From Hydractinia symbiolongicarpus (lineage: Eukaryota > Cnidaria > Hydrozoa > Anthoathecata > Hydractiniidae): a DNA stretch of 64,000 nucleotides. Below the pieces are notes generated by a model. It saw only the letters and a program-made list of their open reading frames with translations, searched no databases and was not told the DNA's origin. Made by a program: the position numbers and the translations under genes. Below, piece by piece: positions 12,901-23,590 of the stretch. Where the stretch lies: NCBI RefSeq assembly GCF_029227915.1, contig NC_079888.1, positions 8,167,001 to 8,231,000 on the forward strand, written 5' to 3'. Positions within the stretch are counted from its first letter, which is position 1, and each line of letters starts with the position of its first letter.

Positions 12901-13440
12901 TGAAATCAAAACAATAAAGGCGGTGACATGCAAATTAAAAATTTGAAAATTTTCGTTGTGTTTGGTTTTATTCTATTGTATATACAAATTGGTCTAGAGA
13001 CAATTTTTGATGAAAAATCTCCTTTAATAAAATGTTGCGTAGGCAAACGATCATTTTGAAATTATCCAATAAAACCAAAAAATAACGCAACTTAATCAGA
13101 TTTTGTGATTTTTTTTTATTTTGAAAATTTATTAAGAAATAGGCGTGGTCAGAAAATAATACACCGCTTTCTTAAGTAATTTAACACCGTGTACGAATCC
13201 GTCATAATATTACCCTCTGCTGCCATGCAATACACAAATCTCTCTTTCCATCCTCCTCTCTCTCTTTGTCCCCCAACAATGTGTTTGACTTCATTAATTT
13301 ATATTTAGAGTTTAATGGTATTTCTTCAAAACCTTCCATGCAAAGATTGGCAGGATGATGATATTTCTTGCTTACTAGCGGAAGCCTACAGACTGAAATT
13401 TGTTTTTGCAGACGCGCCGAAGCATTTAGGGAAGAAATGA
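6970..13440 (+). CDS. TBC1D22: TBC1 domain family member 22-like Rab GTPase-activating protein, 13 coding exons
   Basis: Exons: 6970-7148, 7997-8038, 9036-9388, 9738-9914, 10120-10190, 10329-10457, 10826-10891, 10988-11102, 11315-11421, 11633-11708, 12160-12287, 12531-12626, 13309-13440. All junctions are GT/AG and in phase, giving 556 aa (human paralogues are a little over 500). The N-terminus has the family block FWKKNSGKVPG...PVYGAQHPP (about residues 50-70), then an acidic, Ser/Pro-rich linker. The TBC domain starts near residue 254 (WNGIPKELRGTAWRLLSGYLP). Both catalytic fingers are intact: IHIDIPR (R324, IxxDxxR) and GYVQG (Q359, YxQ), so it should be an active GAP. Exon 11 carries FRWMNNLLMRELPLRASIRLWDTY and the last exon ends FVFADAPKHLGKK. 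The protein stimulates GTP hydrolysis by Rab proteins on membranes (TBC1D22 is Golgi-linked in vertebrates). The start is the first ATG of the frame; it gives about 47 residues before MSFWKK that vertebrate proteins lack, so the ATG of MSFWKK is an alternative. Confidence 0.95.
10909..10945. repeat. (CTGT/CTGC)n microsatellite in intron 7 of TBC1D22
   Basis: TGCCTGTCTGTCTATCTGCC and following CTGC/CTGT tetramers, ending in CTGTCTGTCTGTTTG. A simple repeat inside the intron between coding exons 7 and 8. Confidence 0.8.
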
Positions 13441-13560
13441 TTCTACCTTGATTGACCATTTTTTTAATATCATGGGATGTGAGAAATGATGAATGCCTAC
13501 TAGAGGCATTCATAAAAACGACATTTTATACACAAAATCTGTAAAAATATATTTGTACAG

Positions 13561-13677
13561 GTGACAGGTTGTTGTCCGCATTTCCCACTACTTACGCTAA
13601 GAGGCGGAATGAGTGCACATTGTTTTTTATGTGGATTAGACATAGCTGTTCACAAATGTTGCCAAGGTGAAAAGTAG
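13561..13677 (+). CDS. Candidate Cys-rich terminal exon, 38 codons
   Basis: Immediately after an acceptor-like ATTTGTACAG (ending 13560) there is an open frame of 38 codons ending in TAG. It contains six Cys and three His, arranged VTGCCPHF...SAHCFLCGLD...HKCC, which looks like a zinc-binding or disulfide-rich segment. It starts in phase 0, the same phase in which TBC1D22 exon 12 ends (12626), so an alternative 3' exon of that gene is possible; a separate gene is equally possible. No family is recognised. Confidence 0.3.
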   Translation: MTGCCPHFPLLTLRGGMSAHCFLCGLDIAVHKCCQGEK

Positions 13678-14794
13678 ATTGGTACCATTTAAAACCCAAT
13701 GAGAGAGCGCGTAAATTAAACATGGATATCTTGATGATATTTTATTTTACTTAATTGGTAACAGACTAAGATTAGAGTTTCTATGTGGGTAAGCAAAATT
13801 GGGATTAAAAACTGGCCTATTCTCCAGTGATCTAATCTTCGTCAGGGATTTCATCTTCTAAAGCGAGACCGTCACAGGGAGGAAGGTAAAGTAATCTTTT
13901 GTCTTTTTAAAGGACTGAATCGCAAATCATATTTTAAGTCTAGTAACTGATACTTATAATATTCATACTAATTAGTACGCATGCGTTTATGCTTTTCAAT
14001 ATAGGCAAAATATTTCCACCGAGCGATCCTGGTAGTTTTATAGTAAATATATAGGTTGTTTATTAATATTATTATTATTTTTACGAATACTTTGTATATT
14101 TCTGAATCTAGCTAAATATTTTGGTGAGGTGGTTAAATTGAAATTTTTATCTCATGATCATTTCTTTTGTTCTACATGCTTTTTTTATATATAAGCAATT
14201 GAAATTCCAAAAAGAAGGATGCGTATGATAAGTACTTTTTGTGGCTCAATATATGCTGAGGTTATGCTTAATAGCAAAAATATTTATTGGGATATGCTAA
14301 TGAAAAACACGTTGTCAAACTTCACAGCATTTGAAGCGTTACATAATGCTTAGCGTACGCCTAAAATAACGACTAAATTTATGCTATGACCCTCTTCTTT
14401 ACAAAAAAAACGAATATAAATAATGTTAAAAATGCCGTGTGTGGAAAAAATTCTGTCATTACCTCTTCAATCCGTAACCTACTCTCAGCAATTGTATTTT
14501 GTGGAATAGGTTCTCGTGAATTTAGTAAATTTTTCAGCATAAAAATACATAATACAGCCTGGCGTCTCAAAAATTAATCGTGTTGCAGCCAACTGTATTT
14601 GGCTCCTTTCACTTTGTAGTCAGTAACAACAGATAGATAGCCATAGCTCACAATTGCAGCTTATATAAATCAGATTTCGCGAGGATAAAAAATCAGGACA
14701 TTTTGCGAAGTTAATTTTCGCGAATTCTACTTCGGGAAGAAATTTTACAGAAGAAACTTCGGATCAAAATTCTAAAAATGAGAGTAGAAATGTT
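13678..14794. other. Intergenic, nothing supported
   Basis: AT-rich, with a short (TTA)n run near 14063-14080. The paired opposite-strand frames around 14379-14577 have no coding character. Confidence 0.4.
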
Positions 14795-15066
14795 TGAATA
14801 TTTATCATAGCACATCCGTATTTCATTCTCAACAGAGAATGCTTCACCCCGATCAGACCTCTGATCATGACAAGTGAGTATAATGCGTGTAAGTCATACT
14901 GAAGAAGAACTACTTTGTTCATCACTAACATACTGCCAAGCAGTGAGCGGGATTCGATCCGCGGTCCCCAGAACTGGGAGCCGCAGACGAACCCACTACA
15001 CTGCGTGCGGCAATATGTTAGCGATGAACTCAGATAGTTTATCCGGATGGTGTGTATACATAAATG
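14795..15066 (-). mobile_element. tRNA-derived SINE, copy 1 of a 272-bp tandem duplication
   Basis: On the minus strand a tRNA-like head begins GCCGCACGCAGTGTAGTGGG near 15012, with an A-box-like GTGTAGTGGG. A B-box GGATCGAATCCC follows at about 14947-14960, then a tRNA-unrelated body (GAAGAAGAACTAC... side). These internal polymerase III promoter boxes are the signature of tRNA-derived SINEs. The copy is followed directly by a near-identical second copy 272 bp later. The 63-91 codon frames running through both copies are spurious. Confidence 0.6.
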
Positions 15067-15338
15067 TGAATATTTATCATAGCACATCCGTATTTCATTC
15101 TCAACAGAGAATGCTTCACCCCGATCAGACTTCTGATCATGACGAGTGAGTATAATGCGTGTAAGTCATACTGAAGAAGAACTACTTTGTTCATCACCAA
15201 CATACTGCCAAGCAGTGAGCGGGATTCGATCCGCGGTCCCCAGAACTGGGAGCCGCAGACGAACCCACTACACTACGTGCGGCAATATGTTAGCGATGAA
15301 CTCAGATAGTTTATCCGGATGGTGTGTATACATATAGG
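15067..15338 (-). mobile_element. tRNA-derived SINE, copy 2 of the tandem duplication
   Basis: Repeats 14795-15066 with only a handful of substitutions (for example TACACTACGTG against TACACTGCGTG). The unit boundary TGAATATTTATCATAGCACA occurs at 14795, 15067 and 15339, giving an exact 272-bp period. Such a young tandem duplication is unusual for a retroposed SINE and suggests unequal exchange or replication slippage. Confidence 0.65.
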
Positions 15339-15480
15339 TGAATATTTATCATAGCACATCCGTATTTCATTCTCAACAGAGAAGTAGTTCTTCTTCAGTA
15401 TGACTTACACGCATTATACTCACTCGTCATGATCAGAGGTCTGATCGGGGTGAAGCATTCTCTGTTGAGAATGCTTCACC
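15339..15480. repeat. Partial third SINE unit followed by an inverted segment
   Basis: The first ~45 bp repeat the start of the 272-bp unit up to CTCAACAGAGAA. The sequence then switches to the reverse complement of the unit (GTAGTTCTTCTTCAGTATGA ... GGGTGAAGCATTCTC), ending in a short hairpin (CTCTGTTGAGAATGC next to its complement). This is a fold-back junction. Confidence 0.65.
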
Positions 15481-16331
15481 TCTGCAAATTACATGTATGT
15501 ATGCCAACCTTGTATGGTGATTTTTTGTCACTATCACATGCATAATCATATGTTCATACAACTGGTTAGTTCAGAAAACGTTTATTTTTAGGACTACAGC
15601 AAAAGTTGATCTGACCACCTGTCAATAAAGCTCAAAGTGAAATTGACAGGACAATTTTTGTAAAAAAAAATTTAATTTCTAAAAATCCATTAAAAGTTAG
15701 AAAAAGTCACAAAATTTCAAGGAATTTCATCCGGTAATTAAAAAGTTATGAGACATTGAAAATGCAGCGGGTACTTTATGCTCAAAATTCTTACTCTACA
15801 ATCGTTTTATTAACTTTTCCGAAAATTGCTAGATTCAGCAAAAGGAATTGTAGCTGAATTTCATCAATTCAGGAAAGAAATTACCGAATCAAGATCTTTT
15901 GACATTGTTCGTTAAACACCTGATCTTTCTCTCTCTCTGGCTTTAAGCCTAAAAACAAATAGGAAAGAAATTACTAACGCAAGGTCTTAGCTTTGATAGT
16001 ATTCGTTATGCGCCTTAGGTTCCTTTCGTTTTCTTAAATTTAGGCTTGAAAACAATTTAAATGATACTATACTGCGGATAATTCGCAAGTTGATGCTTTT
16101 TGCCAAAAAAGCTTTACATCATAACTTTCTTAAAGTTTGAGTATTGGACAGAAAATATTTAAATACTTTTTTAAGGGGGCAAATCCTCCAAGAAATGGAC
16201 TTTTTCAGTACGTGCAGCACATGAATTTGTCACGAGGACTTAGAACCAAAGCTATTCTAAATTCCCTAACTGGTGCCAATCCATTGATTATTAAACAAAC
16301 CAAACCCCAAATATCAACGCTTTACAAAAAA
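15481..16331. other. Intergenic with one weak frame
   Basis: A frame at 16137-16352 (+) encodes about 70 residues containing NPPRNGLFQYVQHMNLSRGL, with a protein-like look but no recognised family; it could be the tail of an unknown transposon ORF. Otherwise nothing is supported. Confidence 0.25.
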
Positions 16332-16450
16332 TTGAAGGGAATACTTTCATAAACATTGGTGTATTTTTATAGCCTTTAGGCTTATTTTTAGATTGAAACA
16401 TCCATTAGATACTAACACACGTGTTTACTGTTTGAAGGATATTTATCCAT
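16332..16450. repeat. Left copy of a ~115-bp direct repeat
   Basis: Runs from TTGAAGGGAATACTTTCATA through GATTGAAACATCCATTAGAT to GAAGGATATTTATCC. It is repeated in the same orientation at 18207-18325 with moderate divergence. The pair brackets a GC-richer block of about 1.75 kb. Confidence 0.7.
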
Positions 16451-18206
16451 GTTTCAATTGAAATCTCAATGGTCTGAGTATTAGAATGACAGACCTTCTT
16501 GCTCCATCTTGGGCTGTGGGTTCCAGACAGATGATGTTGACGTTCTTGGTGCGGAAGCTTCTCTGAACGTACATTCGCATGCCCACACAAACTCTACTCC
16601 TGATCTGATACCTGGGTATCCTGAAGTTGGTTCGCCCAAAGATCAAACACTATTCTACAAGTGAAGACTGGGACGTCTTTCTCAGACGCTGGGAAACGTT
16701 CTGAATAGGCTCTGGGATCAATGCCGCTGCCACTTCGAGTTAGTTTTTCATGTACACCGAAAAAACACTTGGGAATGTCATTCTTCACGCGCATCCAAAT
16801 TTTACATCAATGTCGCTAAACGATTCATTGTCGACATCCGTTATTCTTGTTACCCTGGGAGTTGTTCGGTCTGACTTGGCTGTTATGTGGTAGGATCCAG
16901 ACGAGCTTGTGTATAAGGAAAGGCAGAGATGTGGGAGTTTAAAACAACATACAACGTAACTTTCATCAACTGTACTACTGCCATGCACGGTGACGTTTAT
17001 TAAACCGACGAGGTCATTCGTGATGTTCTTCTGAATGATATTGCTACGATGGACTTCCACCTCTGCACCCTTGGCTGTGACCAGCTGTTCATTGCAACTG
17101 AAAACAAATTATTAATCATAATTTGTGGTGACTCAAAACTTGATGAGATATACTAAATTTTTTCGCCTTAAGCAGAGAATCATGCCATAGTATTTCAGCA
17201 TTTTATATCTTTCAGGAGAGACAAATTTTGCCGCTAATACTATTTCCCGCCATCAACACTAGCAAGAAACTGACGGATGTTGTCTCTGAAGTCTCTATTG
17301 CAGCTGCCATTCGTGGTGACACCTATAAGGTTAGATTGAATGGCCGGGTTGAAGTTGCTGTAAAGTCTGCGAAAAGGCTTCTTCCATCGAATACCAGTTT
17401 GTCGTGATACCGATCGCTTTTTACACGTCATGATACAGCTCCGGAAACACCTGATCATAGCTGCCACTTGTCACCAGAGGAAATTGTTTTCAGTCACTTG
17501 ATCAGGGATGCATTTGCCTTTGTGAATCGGTTGGAGAATTTCAGCAATCGTAACGTGCTCCCGCTATGACGTAATGCATGGGAACAAAAGGAAGAGGCGA
17601 TCCGCGGTTTGATCACATTCTGAGCTTCTCTCTGGTCTACTCGTCGCTGATAAATGTGGCATCCAGAATTAAACTGGCATTCATCCCAGACACTGGGATC
17701 GGTCTGGAGTTGTGACTGCAATACATGGGCACGACAACTACACACTGAAAGTAGATGGGACTGGCTGTTTAACGAAGCAAATTCAATCCCGCCTCTTTAA
17801 ATATCGCCAATAAGGGCTCACCTGCTCATCATATATCGATATATATGACCTAGCTGATGGGTGAATAGGATGCTAGCCCGCATTCATTCCTGGTATGCCC
17901 ACCGTTAGAACAACCAGTCACCCTACTGAGACTGGGACCCACAACATCTACATCGTCAAACGTTGTCCCATTATCCCTAACTATCCAATCACTTGTCGCT
18001 AATCAGTCGTTACCGAAGTTACCAACCATCACTTTGTCAGATGTAATAACTGCTAGCGAGCCACAGGTGGCCAGCAATGGGAGAAATATACTGCCTGCCA
18101 ACGTCTCTGTCGTCAGTCCGAAACCCCTTCGATCGAAACTTGCTCCTTGCCAATATATACCAGGGACTGGACAATGGCAATGAATTTGATTCTATTGAAC
18201 TAGTGG
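16451..18206. other. GC-richer block of unknown origin between direct repeats
   Basis: The base composition visibly departs from the AT-rich flanks. Minus-strand frames (16443-16646, 16594-16794, 16785-17097, 17240-17467, 17494-17745) and a plus-strand frame ending in TGA at about 18184 are longer and more protein-like than the background, but they change register and no domain is recognised. It could be a degenerate gene, a captured host fragment or the body of an unknown element whose termini are the flanking repeats. Confidence 0.4.
16785..17097 (-). CDS. Candidate exon of unknown protein
   Basis: A minus-strand frame of about 104 codons opens right after an acceptor-like TTTGTTTTCAG (17098-17108) with CNEQLVTAKGAEVEVHRSN and continues through NVTVHGSSTVDESYVVCC. 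Four Cys and two N-glycosylation-type NxT sites give it the look of an extracellular domain. It ends in TGA; no donor in register was identified. The family is unrecognised and a broken gene is likely. Confidence 0.25.
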
Positions 18207-18325
18207 GGGATGGAGGGTAACACCTTCATGAACATTGATGAATTGATATTGATAGCTTTTATGTTTATTTTAGATTGAAACATCCATTAGATACTGTGTG
18301 TATTGTTTGGAGGATATTTATCCAA
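18207..18325. repeat. Right copy of the ~115-bp direct repeat
   Basis: Same orientation as 16332-16450; shares ATTGAAACATCCATTAGATACT and GGAGGATATTTATCC with it, with small indels. Either the long-diverged termini of an inserted element or a local duplication. Confidence 0.65.
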
Positions 18326-18654
18326 AAATGTATTTATTTGCGCACCACAGAAGCTGTTTGCAAGAAACGTTTCACTGTGCATTCTTTAGGACTGTTTACA
18401 TAAGCTTCCATAACATTGGGCAAAGTGAAACTCCAAATTTGAGCGAAGTAAAAACAGTGCAATATTTCCCTTTAAACATTTTCACTGTGGCTTGAAATGG
18501 GATTTTCGAACAATGCTCATACTTTGAATTGACGAAGATACAAAAATTTTTTTGGCTAAATAACCTATTTTTTATTATTAAAATAGTGCAGCGTTTTCGT
18601 GCTCGGCAGACTATAATAGATCTCTTGGGTAGAGTTGACTTAAGTGCTGGCAAT

Positions 18655-18680
18655 ATTTTTTTTTTTTTTTTTTTTTTTTT
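18655..18680. repeat. Poly-T tract
   Basis: Uninterrupted run of about 26 T residues. It could be the poly(A) tail of a minus-strand retrotransposed sequence, but no such body is recognisable next to it. Confidence 0.8.
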
Positions 18681-18766
18681 CGCCAAAAGAAATTTACATA
18701 CAACTATTTCAAAATTACAGATACAAGTTCTGCATACACATAAGTACAGGCATAAATTTCTACATT

Positions 18767-21135
<2,369 letters not shown>

Positions 21136-21207
21136 ATAACATGTGGAAACAATCTTTTTTATATAGAAAAAGACGTTTAACGAAAATAATCTTATATTTC
21201 GAACAAT

Positions 21208-22409
21208 TTAGGCTTTTCTGCAAGCTTTAAATTTCTTAAAGCAAGCAACAACAGCTGGTCGACGAGTTGGTCGTCCGGATGGTCGTCCGGATGGTCGTCC
21301 GGATGGTCGTCCAGATGGTCTAGGACGTCTAGATGGTCTTCCAGATGGTCTTCCAGATGGTCTTCCAGATGGTCTTCCAGATGGTCTTCCAGATGGTCTT
21401 CCAGATGGTCGTCCGGATGGTCTTGGACGTCTAGTTGGTCGAGTTGGTGCTCCAGAAGGTCTAAGTGCTCTTAAGCACTCTCGGAGTTCCTTTCCACACT
21501 AAAGGCAAAATCATGGTAAATTATTTTTTTCTTTCAAACGTAACAGCACGTGTTTTGTACTTCCTCTTTAGAAGAAGACCATTTACGACAAAAAGAAATA
21601 TTAGTTAGTTAAATATGCATTTGCCATCATTTTCTTGAGTTTCTAAAATCGATTGTAAAACCACAAATCAAAATTAGGAATGCTAAATTGCATGTTCTTG
21701 TAATATGTTTTAAAGGATATGTACTTGCCTATTCTCCAAGGCTTGTTGGGTTGTGGAGGGAATCTTTCTAATTCTACTATCCTTATTGACAGGCAGCACG
21801 TTAATTTTACTTGTAAAAAAACGACGAATCCAGAAAAATGGACAAGTCATTGGCATGCTTTCTTTTGATTGGATATTTCGTCAAAAAAGAATTTTAACGT
21901 TTTTTACATATTTTTTTGACCAGGTACACTTCTAAGAGATGCAAATCTATTATATTACACTCATAAGGAGTAAATAGTTTAGAAAGGCAGAAAAGGAAAA
22001 CTTTTAAACAGAATTCGCTCGTGATGTGGTACATGAATGAGTATAACCCATTATAGTCTAAACCAGTCGTCAACCCGTGGAAAAATTCACGGATTCACCG
22101 TCCTTTTTATATCGCGTTTCGTGTTTCCGTATAACAACTTCTTTCTCTCACACAATCATTGACAGAATACGACTATTATTAAGCTGACTGGCGCGAAATG
22201 TTTCTTTTCCAAACTTTCTGTGAGTCAAAGATGTTAGCTACGAGCAGGAATGGGCAAATTCCCGTGGATTTTACCATAAGCTTACCACTAGCGTAATATG
22301 TTATACGAAAACATGAAAAAATATTTTATTTTACCTTGCCTTTGTCTCCATCCTCGGCGAGAGTCACTGCAAGAACAGTTAAAAAAGCTACAGCAAATAA
22401 AAGCTTCAT
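21208..22409 (-). CDS. Secreted cationic PSGR-repeat peptide with two CX6C modules, two exons
   Basis: Coding exons are 22335-22409 and 21208-21498 on the minus strand (GT/AG, phase 0), giving 121 aa. Exon 1 encodes exactly a signal peptide (MKLLFAVAFLTVLAVTLA, cleavage likely after residue 18) plus a short acidic EDGDKGK. Exon 2 starts CGKELREC (C26-x6-C33). It then has about 77 residues of Pro/Ser/Gly/Arg, mostly PSGR tetrapeptides (11 exact) with RPR and TRR variants, and ends VVACFKKFKACRKA (C111-x6-C118). Exon 2 has 24 Arg and 5 Lys against 2 Glu, so the mature peptide is extremely basic. The layout suggests two amphipathic helical Cys modules, possibly disulfide-paired, around a flexible cationic spacer. 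An antimicrobial, nucleic-acid/heparan-binding, venom or matrix peptide are all possible; I know no family with this architecture. A TATA box lies upstream. The function is not established. Confidence 0.75.
21256..21425. repeat. 12-bp coding tandem repeat encoding PSGR
   Basis: Plus-strand units GATGGTCGTCCG and GATGGTCTTCCA (minus strand CCATCTGGAAGA / CCATCCGGACGA) are repeated with perfect 12-bp register. Six identical CCATCTGGAAGA units in a row point to recent expansion, while older CCATCCGGACGA units flank them. The reading frame is preserved throughout. Confidence 0.9.
22062..22182 (-). mobile_element. Helentron-like short interspersed element (in intron of the PSGR gene)
   Basis: Diverged member of the family described at 51012-51185: ACCAGTCGTCAACCCGTGG then AAAAATTCACGG (hairpin end) on the left, and GACAGAATACGACTATTATTA (the other terminus) on the right. 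Orientation is minus. Confidence 0.45.
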
Positions 22410-22483
22410 GATTGCGTTCTGTTTAAGTCGATATCCAGAATGAAGAAAATGATTTGCTAGTCACGAATTTATGCATTAAGCAT

Positions 22484-22490
22484 GTTTATA
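22484..22490 (-). promoter_or_regulatory. TATA box of the PSGR peptide gene
   Basis: TATAAAC on the minus strand, 75 bp upstream of the start codon. This predicts a start site near 22455 and a ~45-nt leader, as is common for highly expressed secreted-peptide genes. Confidence 0.5.
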
Positions 22491-22804
22491 CAGGTGCGGA
22501 ACTGTGTTAACCAGAAGACAAAAATTATCTCGACACAATATTAAAACGGCGGGGGTTTCTTTTTATCTTTTTATTAAAAAGTTATCTGTATGTTGACAAA
22601 AACAAATATAATAAACTGAATTTAGGTATTATTTTGATAAAAAGGAAGATTAAAAAAGAAAAATTGTGAAATTTCAGGTAAAACACAAAAAGTCTTGTTT
22701 TGCGTGTGTGTTTTTCATTATAAAATATTTTTTAATGTGTGTTCATAAAAAACATAATTTTACAAAATTTAATATTTACATTTTTTTAAAGATATGTTAG
22801 CATA

Positions 22805-23138
22805 CCTTATCGGTAAAAAAAGTCGGCAAAACAGTTAGTCGGCAAAAATGAAAAGTCGGCAAAAATATTAGTCACTTGAACAAGATGTAGTCACTTTTGC
22901 CGTCTAAATTTTTGAATTTAGTCACTAATAAATAATAATTGCAAAAAAACTGATAAAAATTAGCAACAAGGAAGAAAAAAACGGCAAAAAGGTGGTCGGA
23001 AAAAATTCGGCGAAAAAATTGGGTTGGAAAGAAAATGTCGGTAGTAAATAAAGTAGGCAAAAATTTTAGTCGGCAAAAAATATTAGTCACTGAGGCAAAA
23101 TTTAGTCACTTTTGGCCGACTATGTTTTACCGATAAGG
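22805..23138. mobile_element. 334-bp MITE with TA target duplication
   Basis: Inverted ends CCTTATCGGTAAAA...AGTCGGC are flanked by TA on each side (22803-22804, 23139-23140), as in Tc1/mariner elements. The interior is a patchwork of AGTCGGCAAAAA and TTAGTCACTTTTG sub-repeats. No coding capacity. Confidence 0.7.
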
Positions 23139-23333
23139 TAACTATAATAATTTTCCGATTTAATAAAAATTTTACTCCAACACAATACATACACAATACA
23201 CAATACAAAATCAAAAAAATTAAAGAAAATTCTAATTTCAAAACATTTCGTATCTCTTCCTGCGGATTATCTCGTAATTTGTTTTGTTTTCTGATAAGCT
23301 ACCGATGTGATTCGGTGTTAACAACAGTTTAGC

Positions 23334-23590
23334 TGGTCATGTCTAATAATACTACGATACCAGTGACTACCTTGACTACAATCGACTACAAAGTAAATAA
23401 GAGTCAGACTACGAGTGAGTATGAGTGACTGCATGAGTCTACAAATCAGACTACCAGTGACTACAAGTTCCTTCAAGAGACTACAAGTCAGACTACAAGT
23501 CAGACTGCAAGTCAGACTGCGGTAAGGCTACGACTTATGACAAGTGATTAGGAGAGACTACAAGGGATACGAGTCAGAATAAATACCTTA
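23334..23590. repeat. Degenerate short tandem repeat (AGTCAGACTACAA-like)
   Basis: About 250 bp of imperfect 13-14-bp units: GACTACAAGTCAGACTACAA, GACTGCAAGTCAGACTGCGG and drifted versions. No open frame follows the periodicity. Confidence 0.7.

Noticed and set aside
14941-15015. Possible functional tRNA gene (minus strand)
   Set aside because: A- and B-box-like motifs are present, but the acceptor and anticodon stems do not pair properly and the unit is part of a repeated SINE.
14874-15337. Two nearly identical small proteins in tandem (MSIMRVSHTEEELLCSS...)
   Set aside because: They arise from the two SINE copies read on the strand opposite to the tRNA-like head; no splice or start context supports them.
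21255-21425. Possible CRISPR-like array
   Set aside because: The periodicity is 12 bp with no spacers and encodes an in-frame protein repeat.
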